Assembly: GCF_949628265.1 (NCBI RefSeq)
Contig: NC_088786.1
Span: 30,153,681-30,217,680 of the forward strand
DNA length: 64,000 nucleotides
From: Cloeon dipterum
Lineage: Eukaryota > Arthropoda > Insecta > Ephemeroptera > Baetidae
Direction: 5' to 3'
In this document: piece after piece, positions 1 to 10,993 of the stretch
Numbering within the stretch: the stretch's first letter is position 1
Layout: each line of letters starts with the position of its first letter
Notes under the pieces: model-generated
Told to the model about the DNA's origin: nothing
Seen by the model: only the letters and a program-made list of their open reading frames with translations
The model's database searches: none
Program-made: the position numbers and the translations under genes

Positions 1-82
1 TTGCAATTTGTTAGTTGTTTACTTCAAAATCATATTAGACGCACACCTGTAACTGTAACTTGTGGTCCAATATTTGTCTGGG

Positions 83-1118
83 ATGGAAAACAAAACATCA
101 AAAGGGAAGTCCAGACGTAATAGTGGTGTGGAATCAACTTTCGACACAAAGGAATTCTTACAAACTGAAAGTGATTTTATCACAACAGCTTTCGAGTCTC
201 TTCAAGTAGACGAAGAAGGTATTTTCCTATCTTGAGACGTTATTTTTTGCAGTTCTCATTCTTATTACTCTTTTAAACAGAGACCACGAGTGATATTGAT
301 GAAAGTGAAGTCGTGCCTGCCAAAAAGTTTAAGTCTGCGGAGAAAAACGAAACACAAGACGAAAGCAGCAAAAAATCCAAGGATGATATAAGGCGAAAAA
401 CTCTGCTAGGTATGTCTCTCACTGTTGGCGTTTCTGATCTTTCAATTTATTTATTTAAAAAATTTACCTTTCAGAAAAAAGAAAACAGAAGAAAGATGCA
501 GCAAAATCATGCAAGACCAAAAACAAATCTTTCAAAACAAAAAGAAAAGACGTCAAATTGCAGAAAAAGAAATTGAAGCGATCAACAGAGTTGAATGGCA
601 AATTGAGTGCGGATGAGAACGAGACTTTGGTCAAACCCAAAGTAAAACCGGTTGAAAAGCCAGTTTTCAATGCTGCTGGTAAAATGGTGTTCAGCAAATT
701 TGACTTCAGCAGCACGGGGGCTGAAAAAGAGAAGCCCAAAAAGGCTGAGAAGGATCCTAGAAAGCTTTTGGAAAAGATAAATAAGCAGAAAAAGAAGATT
801 CAAGAGCTGGAAAATAGCAATGAAAAAGAGCAAGTTGAGCAGATGAAAGAGAAGCAAGTGTGGCAAACAGCTCTGAAGCGGATGAAGGGTGAAAAGGTCA
901 AGGATGATCCTGAATTGTTAAAGAAGACAATTAAGAAGGACAAACAGCTGAAAAATAGAAGTGCCAAAAAGTGGAAAGAGCGCCAAGAAAATGTTTCCAA
1001 TCTGCAGAAGGCGAAACAAGAGAAGAGAAACGAAAACATCGCCAAAAAGAAGGAACAGAAGAAATCCAACATCAAGAAGAAAAACATTAAAAGGGGAAGG
1101 GCGGTTCCAGGGTTTTAA
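83..1118 (+). CDS. SURF6: SURF6-like nucleolar ribosome-biogenesis protein
   Basis: Three exons (83-218, 281-409, 475-1118) join in phase to give about 302 residues. SURF6 proteins (yeast Rrp14) are nucleolar and act in pre-rRNA processing and 60S/40S assembly. The protein is extremely rich in Lys and Glu and is probably coiled-coil. The C-terminal half carries the family signature: a block reading WQTALKRMKGEKVKDDPELL, then a run of Lys-rich repeats (KKWKERQENV, QEKRNENIAKKKEQKK), and the very C-terminus ends in RAVPGF. Human SURF6 is somewhat longer (about 361 residues), so the N-terminus is shorter here. The start is the first ATG upstream of exon 1 that stays open into the family region. 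Introns are only 62-65 nt. A polyadenylation signal follows just 15 nt after the stop. The next gene lies in tandem about 430 bp downstream. Identity is confident; the exact N-terminus is less so. Confidence 0.85.
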
Positions 1119-1133
1119 CTTTATTTTTAGCTG

Positions 1134-1139
1134 AATAAA
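1134..1139 (+). terminator. AATAAA polyadenylation signal of SURF6
   Basis: A perfect AATAAA hexamer lies 15 nt after the SURF6 stop codon, implying a very short 3' UTR. Confidence 0.6.
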
Positions 1140-1550
1140 AAATGGAAATGCAGCAAAAAATGTGGTATCATTCAATCGTCCGTGATTACTTGTTGATACG
1201 CAGCTACAAAGTAGAGAGACGCAAGTGAAGCGATTAAATAAAAATTATTGAGCTAGGAAAGGATATTATTTGATTATGGCTTTACTTTTTACTAATTGTG
1301 AGTATATTATATAATTATGCGGAATTTTTGGCGTTATGATAATTTTGTATTTTCCACATTTTCGTTCCATAAAAATCATAATTTTTATCTGGCGTGTAAC
1401 TTCATATTATAGAAATAATAATTTGCACGCATGTCTAACTGATGCGTGTTTCTTGCTTTATCAGATCTTGAAATTGAGCCATGTAGCCCGGCTGCAAAGA
1501 GTTGTGCGCACTCTCCGCCCCCTTTGAGCGTTTTATTTTGAAGCACTGTC
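1140..1550. other. Intergenic spacer and NIPP1 5' leader
   Basis: AT-rich spacer between SURF6 and NIPP1. The last 60 bases before the NIPP1 ATG are more GC-rich and are the likely promoter and leader. I see no gene in it. Confidence 0.5.
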
Positions 1551-3887
1551 ATGGCGAACCACTACGATATACCCACTTGGTGAGCGCAATTTTTGTGGTT
1601 TAATCACTGTTAAACAAGCAATAATATTTGATATGGATCAATTTCACAAACAAAAGACATCTAGGGGTCAAAGGAAAACTGTTAAATGCCCATATCCTGA
1701 ATTTTTCTCTCATATATGCAAACGATTATCGGCTTCGCGACTTCGTACCTGTCAATACATTGTTTATTAATCCTTATTTTTTCAACCATTCTTAGGGCTG
1801 GGAAGCCACCAACAGGACTCCACCTTGATGTCATGAAGGACGACAAGCTTATCCAGGTATTTAAATTCTAATTTCGTAGAAAAATCAAGTTTCACCACCT
1901 TTGTGTTTACAGAAATTAATGATAGACACGAAGAAATGTTACCTGTTTGGACGGAATCCACAAATGAACGACTTCTGCATCGACCACGCGTCCTGCTCTA
2001 GGGTTCACGCTGTTTTGGTCTACCACAAACATCTCGACAGGGCGTTTCTTGTTGACTTAGGCAGCAGTAAGTTGTATCACTTGGAACATCAAAACTGAGC
2101 TTCGTTAAAATATTGCTTTTCATCAGCACACGGCACGTACATTGGCAGCATCCGACTAGAGTCGAACAAGCCGACGCAATTGCCAATCGACAGCACCTTC
2201 CATTTTGGCGCATCTACCAGAATGTACACAATAAGGGAGAGGCCACAAGCTGCACCCAGACCCATCATCGAAGAGCTAGAGCAATCGGCGGAAGACGCCG
2301 AAGGCGGTCTCCTCGGTCTTCCAGAAACGGAAACTGAACTTGATGTAATTTTTCTCTTAGACTTATTGAGCATAGTGCAAAAATTAAGACTAATTATTTT
2401 CAGAATTTGACTGAATTCAACACAGCTCACAACAGGCGAATCTCAATGCTCGGGATTCCAGATGAAGAAATACGATCGAGGAAAAGGAAGAAACGGGGTG
2501 TTACTTTCAATGAAGATGAGGAGGTCATTAATCCAGAAGACGTTGATCCTAGTGTTGGGAGGTTTAGAAATCTAGTTCAGAGCACCGTAGTACCAACAAA
2601 AGTAAGTTAAAGTTGAACTGCTTCAATTTTTATGAGTAGGAAGACCAACTGTTTTGAAATTATTAGAGGCTAATTAGATTATTGAACTGATGTATTTTTA
2701 GCAATCGCTACATTTAAAAAATGAGCATAGCGAGGAGTTGGTTAAAAGCAGGTCATATATTATTGCATACATTTACTTATATCCTTTTATTCTAAAAAAG
2801 AGGTTTGCTGCTCTTTAAAGAAAACTCAATGGAGGCTGCGTTTTAGATGATGGTTTATTTATTGAATTTGAGCATTTTAAAAATATTCCAGGGGATACTT
2901 TTATTTTTATTAATAATAAGTAGTGTTAGTGATTTATGGCCCTTCAAAGGATTATCATCATTACGTAATTAAACTTGTGAATGGTTTAAAAATATGAACA
3001 TGGAAGTCAGTCTCCTTTAAATCAAGGTTATATTTTTATGGCAGTTAATTTAACAAAACTTATTGATCGACTCATGGGAAAAAGGAACAAGTAGTACTTT
3101 ATTAATTTTAGTTTCGGCCTTAAAATTTCATCAAAAAATTAGATATTTTTGGACATCAAAAACAACATTTTTTTTTTATCAATATTCGAAAGAAAGGAAA
3201 TTTTATCTCAGCTTTCAGAATATACGTGCTCTACGGTTACTTTGTTTATAAAAGATCCAACAACTCATAAATTTTATATTTATTTCTGAATGAGTGAAAC
3301 TTACTCGTAATACTCATGAATTAATTTGTCTCATTAAATGCCGATCTACAAACCAAAATTCACCTTTATTGAACAAAAACTGTTTTAAATCTAATACTGA
3401 ATCAAAACGAAATATTTTTTATCCAATAATGATTTTACACAATTATCGTTTTTCACAGATATTGAAAAATGTTCTTTTTGTGTGTTTCTTGCAGCGACAA
3501 AGGGTTGAAGGTGGCCTGATCGGCGATGTCGGATCGCGGCTACCGGGTCACCACCCCAGTCACCACCAAATCCTCGGCGGCGGCATGAACGCCTCAAACC
3601 TATACCAAGACTTGCCTCCAGAAACTCATTCGTCAGGGCCCGCGGCCGCCGGCAGCCTTCTCTCCTCCTCCCTCGCCTCCAAGCTCGGCATTGCTCTTCC
3701 TAATCCAGCACCTGACGTTGAGGTGGCGCCCCCGCCGCCCCCAGAGGCGCCAAAGCGAAGCGCAGTGGGACCTGCCAGGCCTCCAGGCTCTGAGCCTGCT
3801 GGGCCTAGCCTCGAGCCCAAGAAGAAAAAGTATGCCAAGGAGGCCTGGCCAGGCAAGATGAAGCCCATGGCTGGACTTCTCATGTAA
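1551..3887 (+). CDS. PPP1R8: Nuclear inhibitor of protein phosphatase 1 (NIPP1)
   Basis: Six exons (1551-1579, 1796-1856, 1913-2066, 2127-2344, 2404-2601, 3495-3887) give 350 residues, almost exactly the length of human NIPP1 (351). NIPP1 is a nuclear targeting subunit of protein phosphatase 1 that also binds splicing factors such as CDC5L and SF3B1. The protein opens MANHYDIPTW and continues into an FHA domain at about residues 30-115, with the phospho-Thr-binding landmarks LFGRNP, SCSRVHA and STHGTYIG (the last split by an intron). A basic run follows and ends in RGVTF, the PP1-docking motif, where human has RVTF. INPEDVDPSVGRFRN comes next, then a Pro-rich region and the conserved tail PKKKKYAKEAWPGK. 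The last intron (about 0.9 kb) is AT-rich and contains nothing recognisable. Tandem neighbour of SURF6. Confidence 0.95.
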
Positions 3888-3975
3888 ATAGGCACAAGAG
3901 AATCATGAACAAAGTTGTGGTTGATCAAGTGCTTCTGGCGTAACAATCGGGCCAATCATTATACAATGTGATGTA

Positions 3976-3981
3976 AATAAA
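3976..3981 (+). terminator. AATAAA polyadenylation signal of NIPP1
   Basis: Perfect hexamer about 90 nt after the NIPP1 stop codon. Confidence 0.5.
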
Positions 3982-4730
3982 TTCGCCTGTTATGAATCAG
4001 ACCTAAATAGTTCTGTTACGTGCAAGATTGACAAATTATCTCAACTTTGATCACATTGAAGATTTTTTTAAATTTTCTTTGCTTATCTGTTCAAGAGCAG
4101 AGGAGATTGGACCATTGGAAAATATCACAAGATATAATAATCAATTATATATTTATGAACCCAGTCACACCTTTTAGTTCGTAATAAAATGATAATGCAT
4201 TGTGAATGAATCAAATTTTGCTCCTTTTCTATTTGAATTTCTATGGTTGACAAATTCAAGCTAAAATTACTTGTTTTATCCATTCAGGGAAATATATGTC
4301 ACAAAGACTTGCCTTGTGGAATTTTAGGAGGAAAATTTTCCTAATTTACAAGGTAGCTGATATTTGAAATTTACCCCCTTCCCATAAAATAATAGTGCCT
4401 AAGCATAGACTAAAAATGATAGTTCCAGATTAAATCAAATTTCTTTTTACGTAATATGTTCAATTTTTTTTATTTTTAATGACCAATAAATTATTTTAAA
4501 TGGAAAATATTTCAATTTCCAAGAATTTCTTCTAACATCTATAATTATATTGTAAAATCGTCTGAAAACAAGTTCCAATGGACGCAAGATGCGTTTAAAC
4601 GTATATCTAAATGCAGTAAGGGGAAAGTTGACTTGTGTTCTTTAATAATCGATCCTCTAGTGTTCCACCCATTAATTCTTGCTAAAAATAAGTCTTTTAG
4701 CGCAAACTTGAAGCAGGCAATAAAGTACTT
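3982..4730. other. AT-rich intergenic spacer
   Basis: AT-rich sequence between NIPP1 and the SGK upstream promoter region. No open frame of note, no repeat and no RNA gene that I can recognise. Confidence 0.5.
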
Positions 4731-5196
4731 TTATCGATTGTGAGTGCCGAAAAGTTGGCCCGATGCCCTGTGCAGCGATTGGCCGGTGAAGTTGTCACGA
4801 CCCAAAAGGCCAATCGGCGCTAAGCGCGAGAAATTTTCCAGCAGCAGGCGCGCAACAAAACAAAACCTGTCTTCGGTGCAGTGTCAGTATCAGGTTGCGA
4901 GGCGCAGGTAAAAGTAGGTTACGGAGGTCGCTCGGCATTTTCACTTTCAAGCAGATTCCCTCGCGTGTCATGCCGTGCAGCAGCAGCAGCAGTGTGTGGT
5001 AGTCAGCCGCGCAGCCAGAGAATTCCATCCGGACGCCCTTCACGCCGTGCGGAAGGTGAGCAATTTTAACAATCCTCAAACTGTACAAATAATCCGCCGC
5101 ATGCCTAGTCGGAAGTTAAGGTCAGTGTTGCTTTTGGAGGTCCCACCTGCGGTTCGCTTCATATTATTCCCTTTTACTTTCCTCCGACGCGCGGCG
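4731..5196 (+). promoter_or_regulatory. Candidate upstream promoter and leader exons of SGK
   Basis: Base composition shifts abruptly to GC-rich. There is a DRE-like TTATCGATTG near 4732 and an initiator-like TCAGT near 4884. Good splice donors follow near 4909 (GCGCAG, then gtaaaa) and at 5056 (CGGAAG, then gtgagc), which could end alternative noncoding first exons. Inferred from composition and splice sites only. Confidence 0.35.
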
Positions 5197-5293
5197 ATGA
5201 TGATGCAAACCGATCCGATCGTTCAATCAATAACCTCCGTTGCAATCCTCGGAAAGCATCTTCTCGATCTGTATATGTCGCCGTCCAAAAAGG
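5197..5293 (+). other. Candidate alternative coding first exon of SGK
   Basis: Three in-frame ATGs (5197, 5200, 5203) open a 32-codon stretch ending at a donor (AAAAAGG, then gtaggc) in phase 1. That is exactly the phase needed to join the second SGK coding exon at 7576, giving ...[15 protein letters not shown]. The peptide contains SVAILGKHLLDLY, a short hydrophobic helix-like stretch. The same frame is open upstream to 4975, so translation could begin earlier. Supported by phase compatibility and position only. Confidence 0.4.
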
Positions 5294-7380
5294 GTAGGCT
5301 TTTAATTTTTTGTTTTTCTTCTCACTCAGCTTAACACGACACGCTAACGTTGCTTTGTTCAAGCGTGTGTGTCTCAATGCTTTTTGCTGCTTCGAGTGAT
5401 CTCTTGGCCTTGGAAAAGTTGTTTTCACTTCCTGAATCATTCGTGCTCAGCACGTCTTATAATATTAGAAAATTTAAATTTTTCTTCAGATTCATGCGTA
5501 TTAAAAATTTCTCTTTGAAAAAAAATACAATAAATTCTTCTATATACAATAAATGACTCATGCATTTGTCCTTTGCGTAACGATGCGAGTGCGCGTGCTG
5601 GGAACAAGTTTTAGTTTTTACCATTTTTGTACACTTTTGAATACTCTTAGCATGACGTGAAGCACAGACCTTTACTAAATGTTGCAATAACGTTGATCTC
5701 AAATGGCCCATTTTATAACGGTTTGCATAACTGTTTGCAGCAAAAGAAAACCCATCGTTTGAGAAGTCATAAATAACGCCTTACTACCACATTGTAATGA
5801 TAAGGTGGCATGTTGTTCAGTATGAAATCGCGCTTTCCAACGCGTTTATTAATGATATATAGCAAAAATTGCCATTAGGTTCAGTACATTGTGTTTGTTA
5901 TTATTGGCCGGCGGCAGGCCAATTGCCAATCTTGTCCTGAACCTACACTGCTTGCATTCAAAAACACAACAAATATATTTTGTATTCAAGTTATAGCTCT
6001 CATTAATAGTACAAAGTGAAAATAACGAGTGAAAAAATTCGTGATTTATTTGAAAAATATATTTTGTTAGTTCTTAGTTTATTTGGAATAAAGCAACAAC
6101 AATTAAATGGCGCGGCTGAGTTTAGATTACACATATCAGCACATATAGTTATATTATGTCAGCACTTGACAATATCTTAGCAGTTTGATTCACGAACAAT
6201 AATTACGAGAGAACATACAAAGAGAAAGGATCATATTATATTGTATTGAATATTTTCACAGTAACAAATTAATATAATATAGCATAAATATACTGACTTG
6301 AATTGAAAATATAAAACAAAATCCCAAAAAAAAAAGATGAAAATTGCAAACAAAACAAAACGACATTTTAGGGCTTCATCCTGATGCATTACAGTGCATT
6401 CTAGGATTTCTTTCAATTTGCTTTAATCAAAAGTCGGTTCAACTTACAGAGCGTCCATCGGGATTATTTTTTGTCCCGAGATTAATTACCTTTTCCCGAA
6501 AATGATTTTCCGGGTTCGGCCTAGTCGCGGGGCAATGTTCTTATTAGATTCAAAATTGGGTTTAGATTCAAAATCTATTATTAATTTCAGGAGACCCCGA
6601 AACCTGAAAACAACTTCCCGAGAAATCCCAGCTTGCTGGTCAATTCATGCAAACGTTTCCAAATTTTTAACGCAAAGGTGTCAAATTTTAATTTTAAACT
6701 AAAAATAATAATTTTTTTGTTTCCCTTCTTTGGTGCACGAAATTTTTACCATCGGAGCACATCAAAAGAAATCATTTTGAGAGTAGAATGGGCAGTGGCA
6801 GGATTGAATAACGCTATAGAATATTGAATGAAATCGCAGCCGGTGGCGCTTATTTGAGCACTAATTAATGTGGTTTACGAAAATAGTGAATTAGACAGAT
6901 TTTTAAACCTTCTCAACCCAACGCAATGAGACGCGCTTCCGTAATGAGATATGTCGCTGATATTCTCTAATAAGCCTTTACCCTTATCGGAAATATATAC
7001 TATTTGCGCCAAATCCTGTTTTGTTGTTACTTTTTATATTTTGAGATTATGTCATAGAAGACCCTGCACCCAATTCTACGCGATTGCAATAGCACACTTT
7101 TCATGTTATTTGTTTAGACCGCCGACTACTGTCACAATAATATATCAAGCAAATAAGCCCTTCACCTTCAACTTCAAAAGCAAACGTCCTTTGATAAAAC
7201 AGATCAGCAAATCATCTCTTTTGTCTGTGTTATCTTTTGTGTGAATGATCAATATAACAAACCACACCGTCTGTATAATAGACCCAGTCCGCACTCTTAT
7301 CTTCCAGTCACCTTTTTGGCGTGTGCCGTGGTGGGCACTGCTACGCACTCGCCAAAAATTCTGACCAAATTCACAATATT
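5294..7380. other. SGK intron/spacer between alternative first exons
   Basis: AT-rich sequence with no recognisable gene. A short odd patch near 6450-6625 carries several CCCGA/TCGGG words and a direct repeat of TTAGATTCAAAAT. The last 100 bases before 7381 become GC-rich again and are the likely proximal promoter. Confidence 0.45.
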
Positions 7381-10189
7381 ATGCTCAAGAACCACTTGCA
7401 GTTCATAAGACGCAAACGTAAGTCTCGCGCGCTTTAAAGTGTGTTACTAATTCTCGAGGCTGTGTCTGTCGTTTGTAAATCTGTGATGAACAACCTGTCG
7501 CGCTCGTCCTCGATTTTTTCATTGTTTTAGAGAAAATGGGAAATGACGTAATCGCGGCGTTTTCTTTTTTCGCAGGGGAAGAGTTTTTGTCTGAGCCACC
7601 GCCCGTGGCAATGAGTGCCGCTCATGAATCGCCGAACTGCACCTCCGCCTCCATCAAAGACACGGAGACGTGGGAGAAGAATAAGAAGTTTACCGTGTAC
7701 AAGGTTGCGGTGAGCAGAGGCAATGCCAGTTGGTTCATTTTCCGCAGATACAATGAATTCTCCAAACTATGCGAAGTAGCGAAAAAGCAGGTGAGTGCGC
7801 CCCATGAAATCTATATCAATTGACAGAAATGGATGTTTCTTATTTCTTATAATTCGCCGCGCAGTTTAGAAATAATATTCCTTTCAAGAATATTCTAAAC
7901 AATTCACATTTTCAAGCCACTTTTATCGTTTCTGGGAATTAAACATCATTTTCAGCTGAATTTTGTTATCTTTGAAGTACCACTTGATGAACACTAATAA
8001 ACATCAAGGTGTAGTGTGTGGTGTTGTTGACTCTTTTCTTAACAATAAAAATAACCAAATAAATGCGAAAAATAAACTCCATCGCTTAAACAACATTTTG
8101 TTATTTTAATTGAGAAGTCAAAATTCAGAGTGGCAATATTATTTTTGCTGTGTGGCTCCAGCCTAAAAAATAATTATAAATCGATTGATAATTTTTGAAA
8201 AAAATACACTTTGATATTGTAGCGCGCTCTCGCTTGTAAATGCTGATTTAACGTGAAGCGTTATGCCATACAGTATTAAAAGTTGAGCACAAATTAATAA
8301 AATGGATAAGCGCATTAAGCTTTTGAGATATATATATTAAAACGTTATTTATTAACTAGAACATAAATATATTTTTTTGCTTTTGTGATCCCAATTTAAT
8401 GATATATATGTTAATTTTACATTAAATAAATATGAATCTTTTATTCAGGCACCTCACCTGCAACTCAAAATGCCAGGCAAAAAACTCTTTGGAAGCAACA
8501 TGGATCCCAAATTAGTCGAAGCTCGAAGAGAAGCGCTGGATGATTTCATTCAAAAGGTTACAAGCGATGAACGTCTAATGCACACGTAATGACGAATTGA
8601 TTGATACGTCTAACGTCTCCAGATTCATTTTTTTCTTCTGAATTTCCAGTCGGGAAGTGATCGAATTTTTCCAGCTTGACCAGAAGCACGTGGAGAATTG
8701 CGTGAAAACAGAAGACACCCAAAGCACCGACGATTGCGACTCAGGCAAGGGTTCATACAAGGGCAGCAATAGCAGCGGCGCCAGCACCGAGTTAGAAAAC
8801 AAACCGCCGTCCCCGGTGAATCTGGGCCACACAGAGCGGCGCCAGTAAGGATCAAAACTTGCCTCGATGAAATATCAGAGCATAATATTTATATTTCAGC
8901 GTAAAACCGAGTCACTTTGAGTTTCTGAAAGTGATTGGAAAAGGAAGCTTCGGCAAAGTGCTTCTGGCCAGGCACAGGGAGGAGGAAAAATTCTACGCGA
9001 TTAAAGTCTTGCAAAAAACGTTGATTGTGAAGAGAAACGAAACTAAACACATCATGTCAGAGCGAAACGTGCTGTTGCAAAACATCAAGCATCCATTTTT
9101 GGTTGGCCTGCACTACAGTTTCCAGACCACAGACAAACTCTACTTTGTGCTCGATTACATCAACGGCGGGGAGGTAGACTGCCTCTAATTCACACATCAA
9201 TTTGATACTTAAAACATAACCTTGTCGCAGCTGTTCTTCCACCTTCAGAAAGAGAGATCGTTCTCAGAGTCACGTGCGCGGTTCTACTCGGCAGAGATTT
9301 CCTCTGCGCTGGGATACTTGCACAGCAGACAAATCATTTACAGGGATCTGAAGCCTGAGAACCTCCTGCTGGATCAACAGGGGCACGTGATTTTGACTGA
9401 TTTTGGCTTGTGTAAAGAGGGTCTCAGAGATTCTGACACAACCGACACTTTTTGCGGAACGCCTGAGTACTTGGCGCCTGAAGTGATAAGAAAACAGGCA
9501 CGAAACTTTAATAGGACGATTAAGCAACGAATATTAACAAGATTTTGTTTAGGCTTACGATAGGTCGGTTGACTGGTGGTGTCTTGGTGCTGTTCTTTAC
9601 GAGATGCTCTACGGCCTGCCACCGTTCTACAATAAAAACACATCAACAATGTACCAAAACATTTTGTACAAACCCTTAAAACTTCGCCCAACCGTTTCTG
9701 AAAATGCGCGGAACATTCTTGAAAAGGTAATTTTTATCAGAAAGTAATATTTTAAAAATTAGAAATAATTTATAAAATTTGCCCATTGTAGCTGCTTCAA
9801 AAAGAATCTCAGAATAGACTTGGATCCGGCAAGAACGACGTCCTAGACATCCAGAAACACCCATTTTACAAGAACATTAACTGGGACGATTTGATCAATA
9901 AGAAAATTCCGCCCCCGTTCAACCCCAACGTGGTATGTCGTCATATAATTATCTCGTACTTAATGCCTTTTTATTTATAATACGATAAATACGGTGCTTA
10001 TCTATCCATTGTGATTTTCAGAATGGATCAATGGATCTGAAAAACATTGATCCAGAATTCACCAAAGAGCCCGTGCCAGCTTCGGTTGGTCGTTCACAGA
10101 ATGGAACTGTTTTGTCAGCGAGCGTCTTGGAAGCAGATGCTGCCTTTGAGGGTTTCTCTTACGCGCCACCCTTAGAAGACTTTTTTTGA
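7381..10189 (+). CDS. SGK3: PX-domain serum/glucocorticoid-regulated kinase (SGK3-like)
   Basis: Nine exons (7381-7417, 7576-7790, 8449-8585, 8650-8844, 8900-9173, 9231-9497, 9553-9726, 9792-9932, 10022-10189) give 535 residues. This is an AGC-family Ser/Thr kinase acting downstream of PI3K, PDK1 and mTORC2, with SGK3 at endosomes. A PX domain at about residues 35-130 carries the phosphoinositide-binding FIFRRYNEF. The kinase domain has the glycine loop [15 protein letters not shown] lysine, YRDLKPEN catalytic loop, DFGLCKE, and activation loop [12 protein letters not shown]. The tail has the hydrophobic motif FEGFSYAPP, the mTORC2 site. The intron at 9498-9552 uses a GC donor. An in-frame ATG at 7536 could start translation without the first exon, and a distal first exon at 5197 is phase-compatible. 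SGK1/2 lack a full PX domain, which argues for the SGK3 type. Confidence 0.93.
9498..9552 (+). other. GC-AG intron in SGK
   Basis: Conserved protein sequence demands the junction ...VIRKQ / AYDRSVDWW. The only way to obtain it is a 55-nt intron starting GC (CAG, then gcacga) and ending TTTAG. No GT donor in the vicinity keeps both the frame and these residues. Confidence 0.75.
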
Positions 10190-10443
10190 GGGAACTAGCA
10201 GGAAAAGGCACCGCTCTCTTATTCTAATAGTTAATTCGATTGCCAATTGACAGATTTGCTATTGATCAGAATTTGCCAATAGCATATAAGCAGATGGAGA
10301 TAGAGGACAGCTCTTTCACTCTTTGATAATATGCGACATACTGCGTTTTAAAAAGAACTAAGAAAGTTGCGTCTGTGGCATTATTCACACACAACATGAT
10401 GTATTATATCATTTGTAAAATTTGCTCAGAGGTATATAATGTC

Positions 10444-10542
10444 TGTCATGACACTCTTCAGCCTAATCTGCCCGAACAGACCGCGCCTAGGGGACAAGGG
10501 CGCGTTGGAAGAACGCGTTTTGAAATGAAGAGTGTCATGACA
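10444..10542. repeat. Long inverted repeat in the SGK 3' UTR
   Basis: A perfect 17-nt inverted repeat (10444-10460 and 10526-10542; TGTCATGACACTCTTCA and its complement) brackets a 65-nt interior. The arm begins with TGTCATGACA, itself palindromic. The interior contains two small GC hairpins that share bases 10501-10504 and so cannot form together. It may be an RNA structure or a small foldback element. Confidence 0.7.
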
Positions 10543-10706
10543 CTGTCAATTAAGTTCCTATTGACTATTAAAAGTTAGAGGATAAGCTTGAATTGCATTC
10601 CAAAGTCTGCGCTAGTTTTAAGTTTTAATTATATAAAATATTCCATTAACACTCGTGTCACCCAATTATTTATGCCATGCCATATTGTGTCTTAAATTGT
10701 CATAAA

Positions 10707-10712
10707 AATAAA
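10707..10712 (+). terminator. AATAAA polyadenylation signal of SGK
   Basis: Perfect hexamer about 520 nt after the SGK stop codon. It lies within 40 bp of the opposing TMEM68 signal, so the two transcripts probably end on top of each other. Confidence 0.55.
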
Positions 10713-10741
10713 TTTTCTTAATATTTCCAACACTTTGTTAG

Positions 10742-10747
10742 TTTATT
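10742..10747 (-). terminator. AATAAA polyadenylation signal of TMEM68-like gene
   Basis: TTTATT on the plus strand (AATAAA on minus), about 250 nt beyond the TMEM68 stop codon. The predicted cleavage site falls inside the SGK 3' end. Confidence 0.5.
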
Positions 10748-10993
10748 TTTAAACAATTTCACTATCGCAACAACTAATAATACAACTGGTTAACATGAGA
10801 CTTTGATCAATAAAGTTAATTATATCACAAGCAAAGGGGTAAAAGAGGATGGAATGGACCAAATGGACGTCTCCATAGTTGAAAGCATATTGTATAATCA
10901 TCAGGCTCATTTGAAATTCAGCGTTGCAAATTGAATACTTGGTATAAAAATAAAACTTTCAGGGGTAACAGATAATGAAATTTTAACCCAAGA

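Noticed and set aside
4978-4993. CAG trinucleotide run as a microsatellite of interest
   Set aside because: Only about five units, in a GC-rich leader; too short to call a notable repeat.
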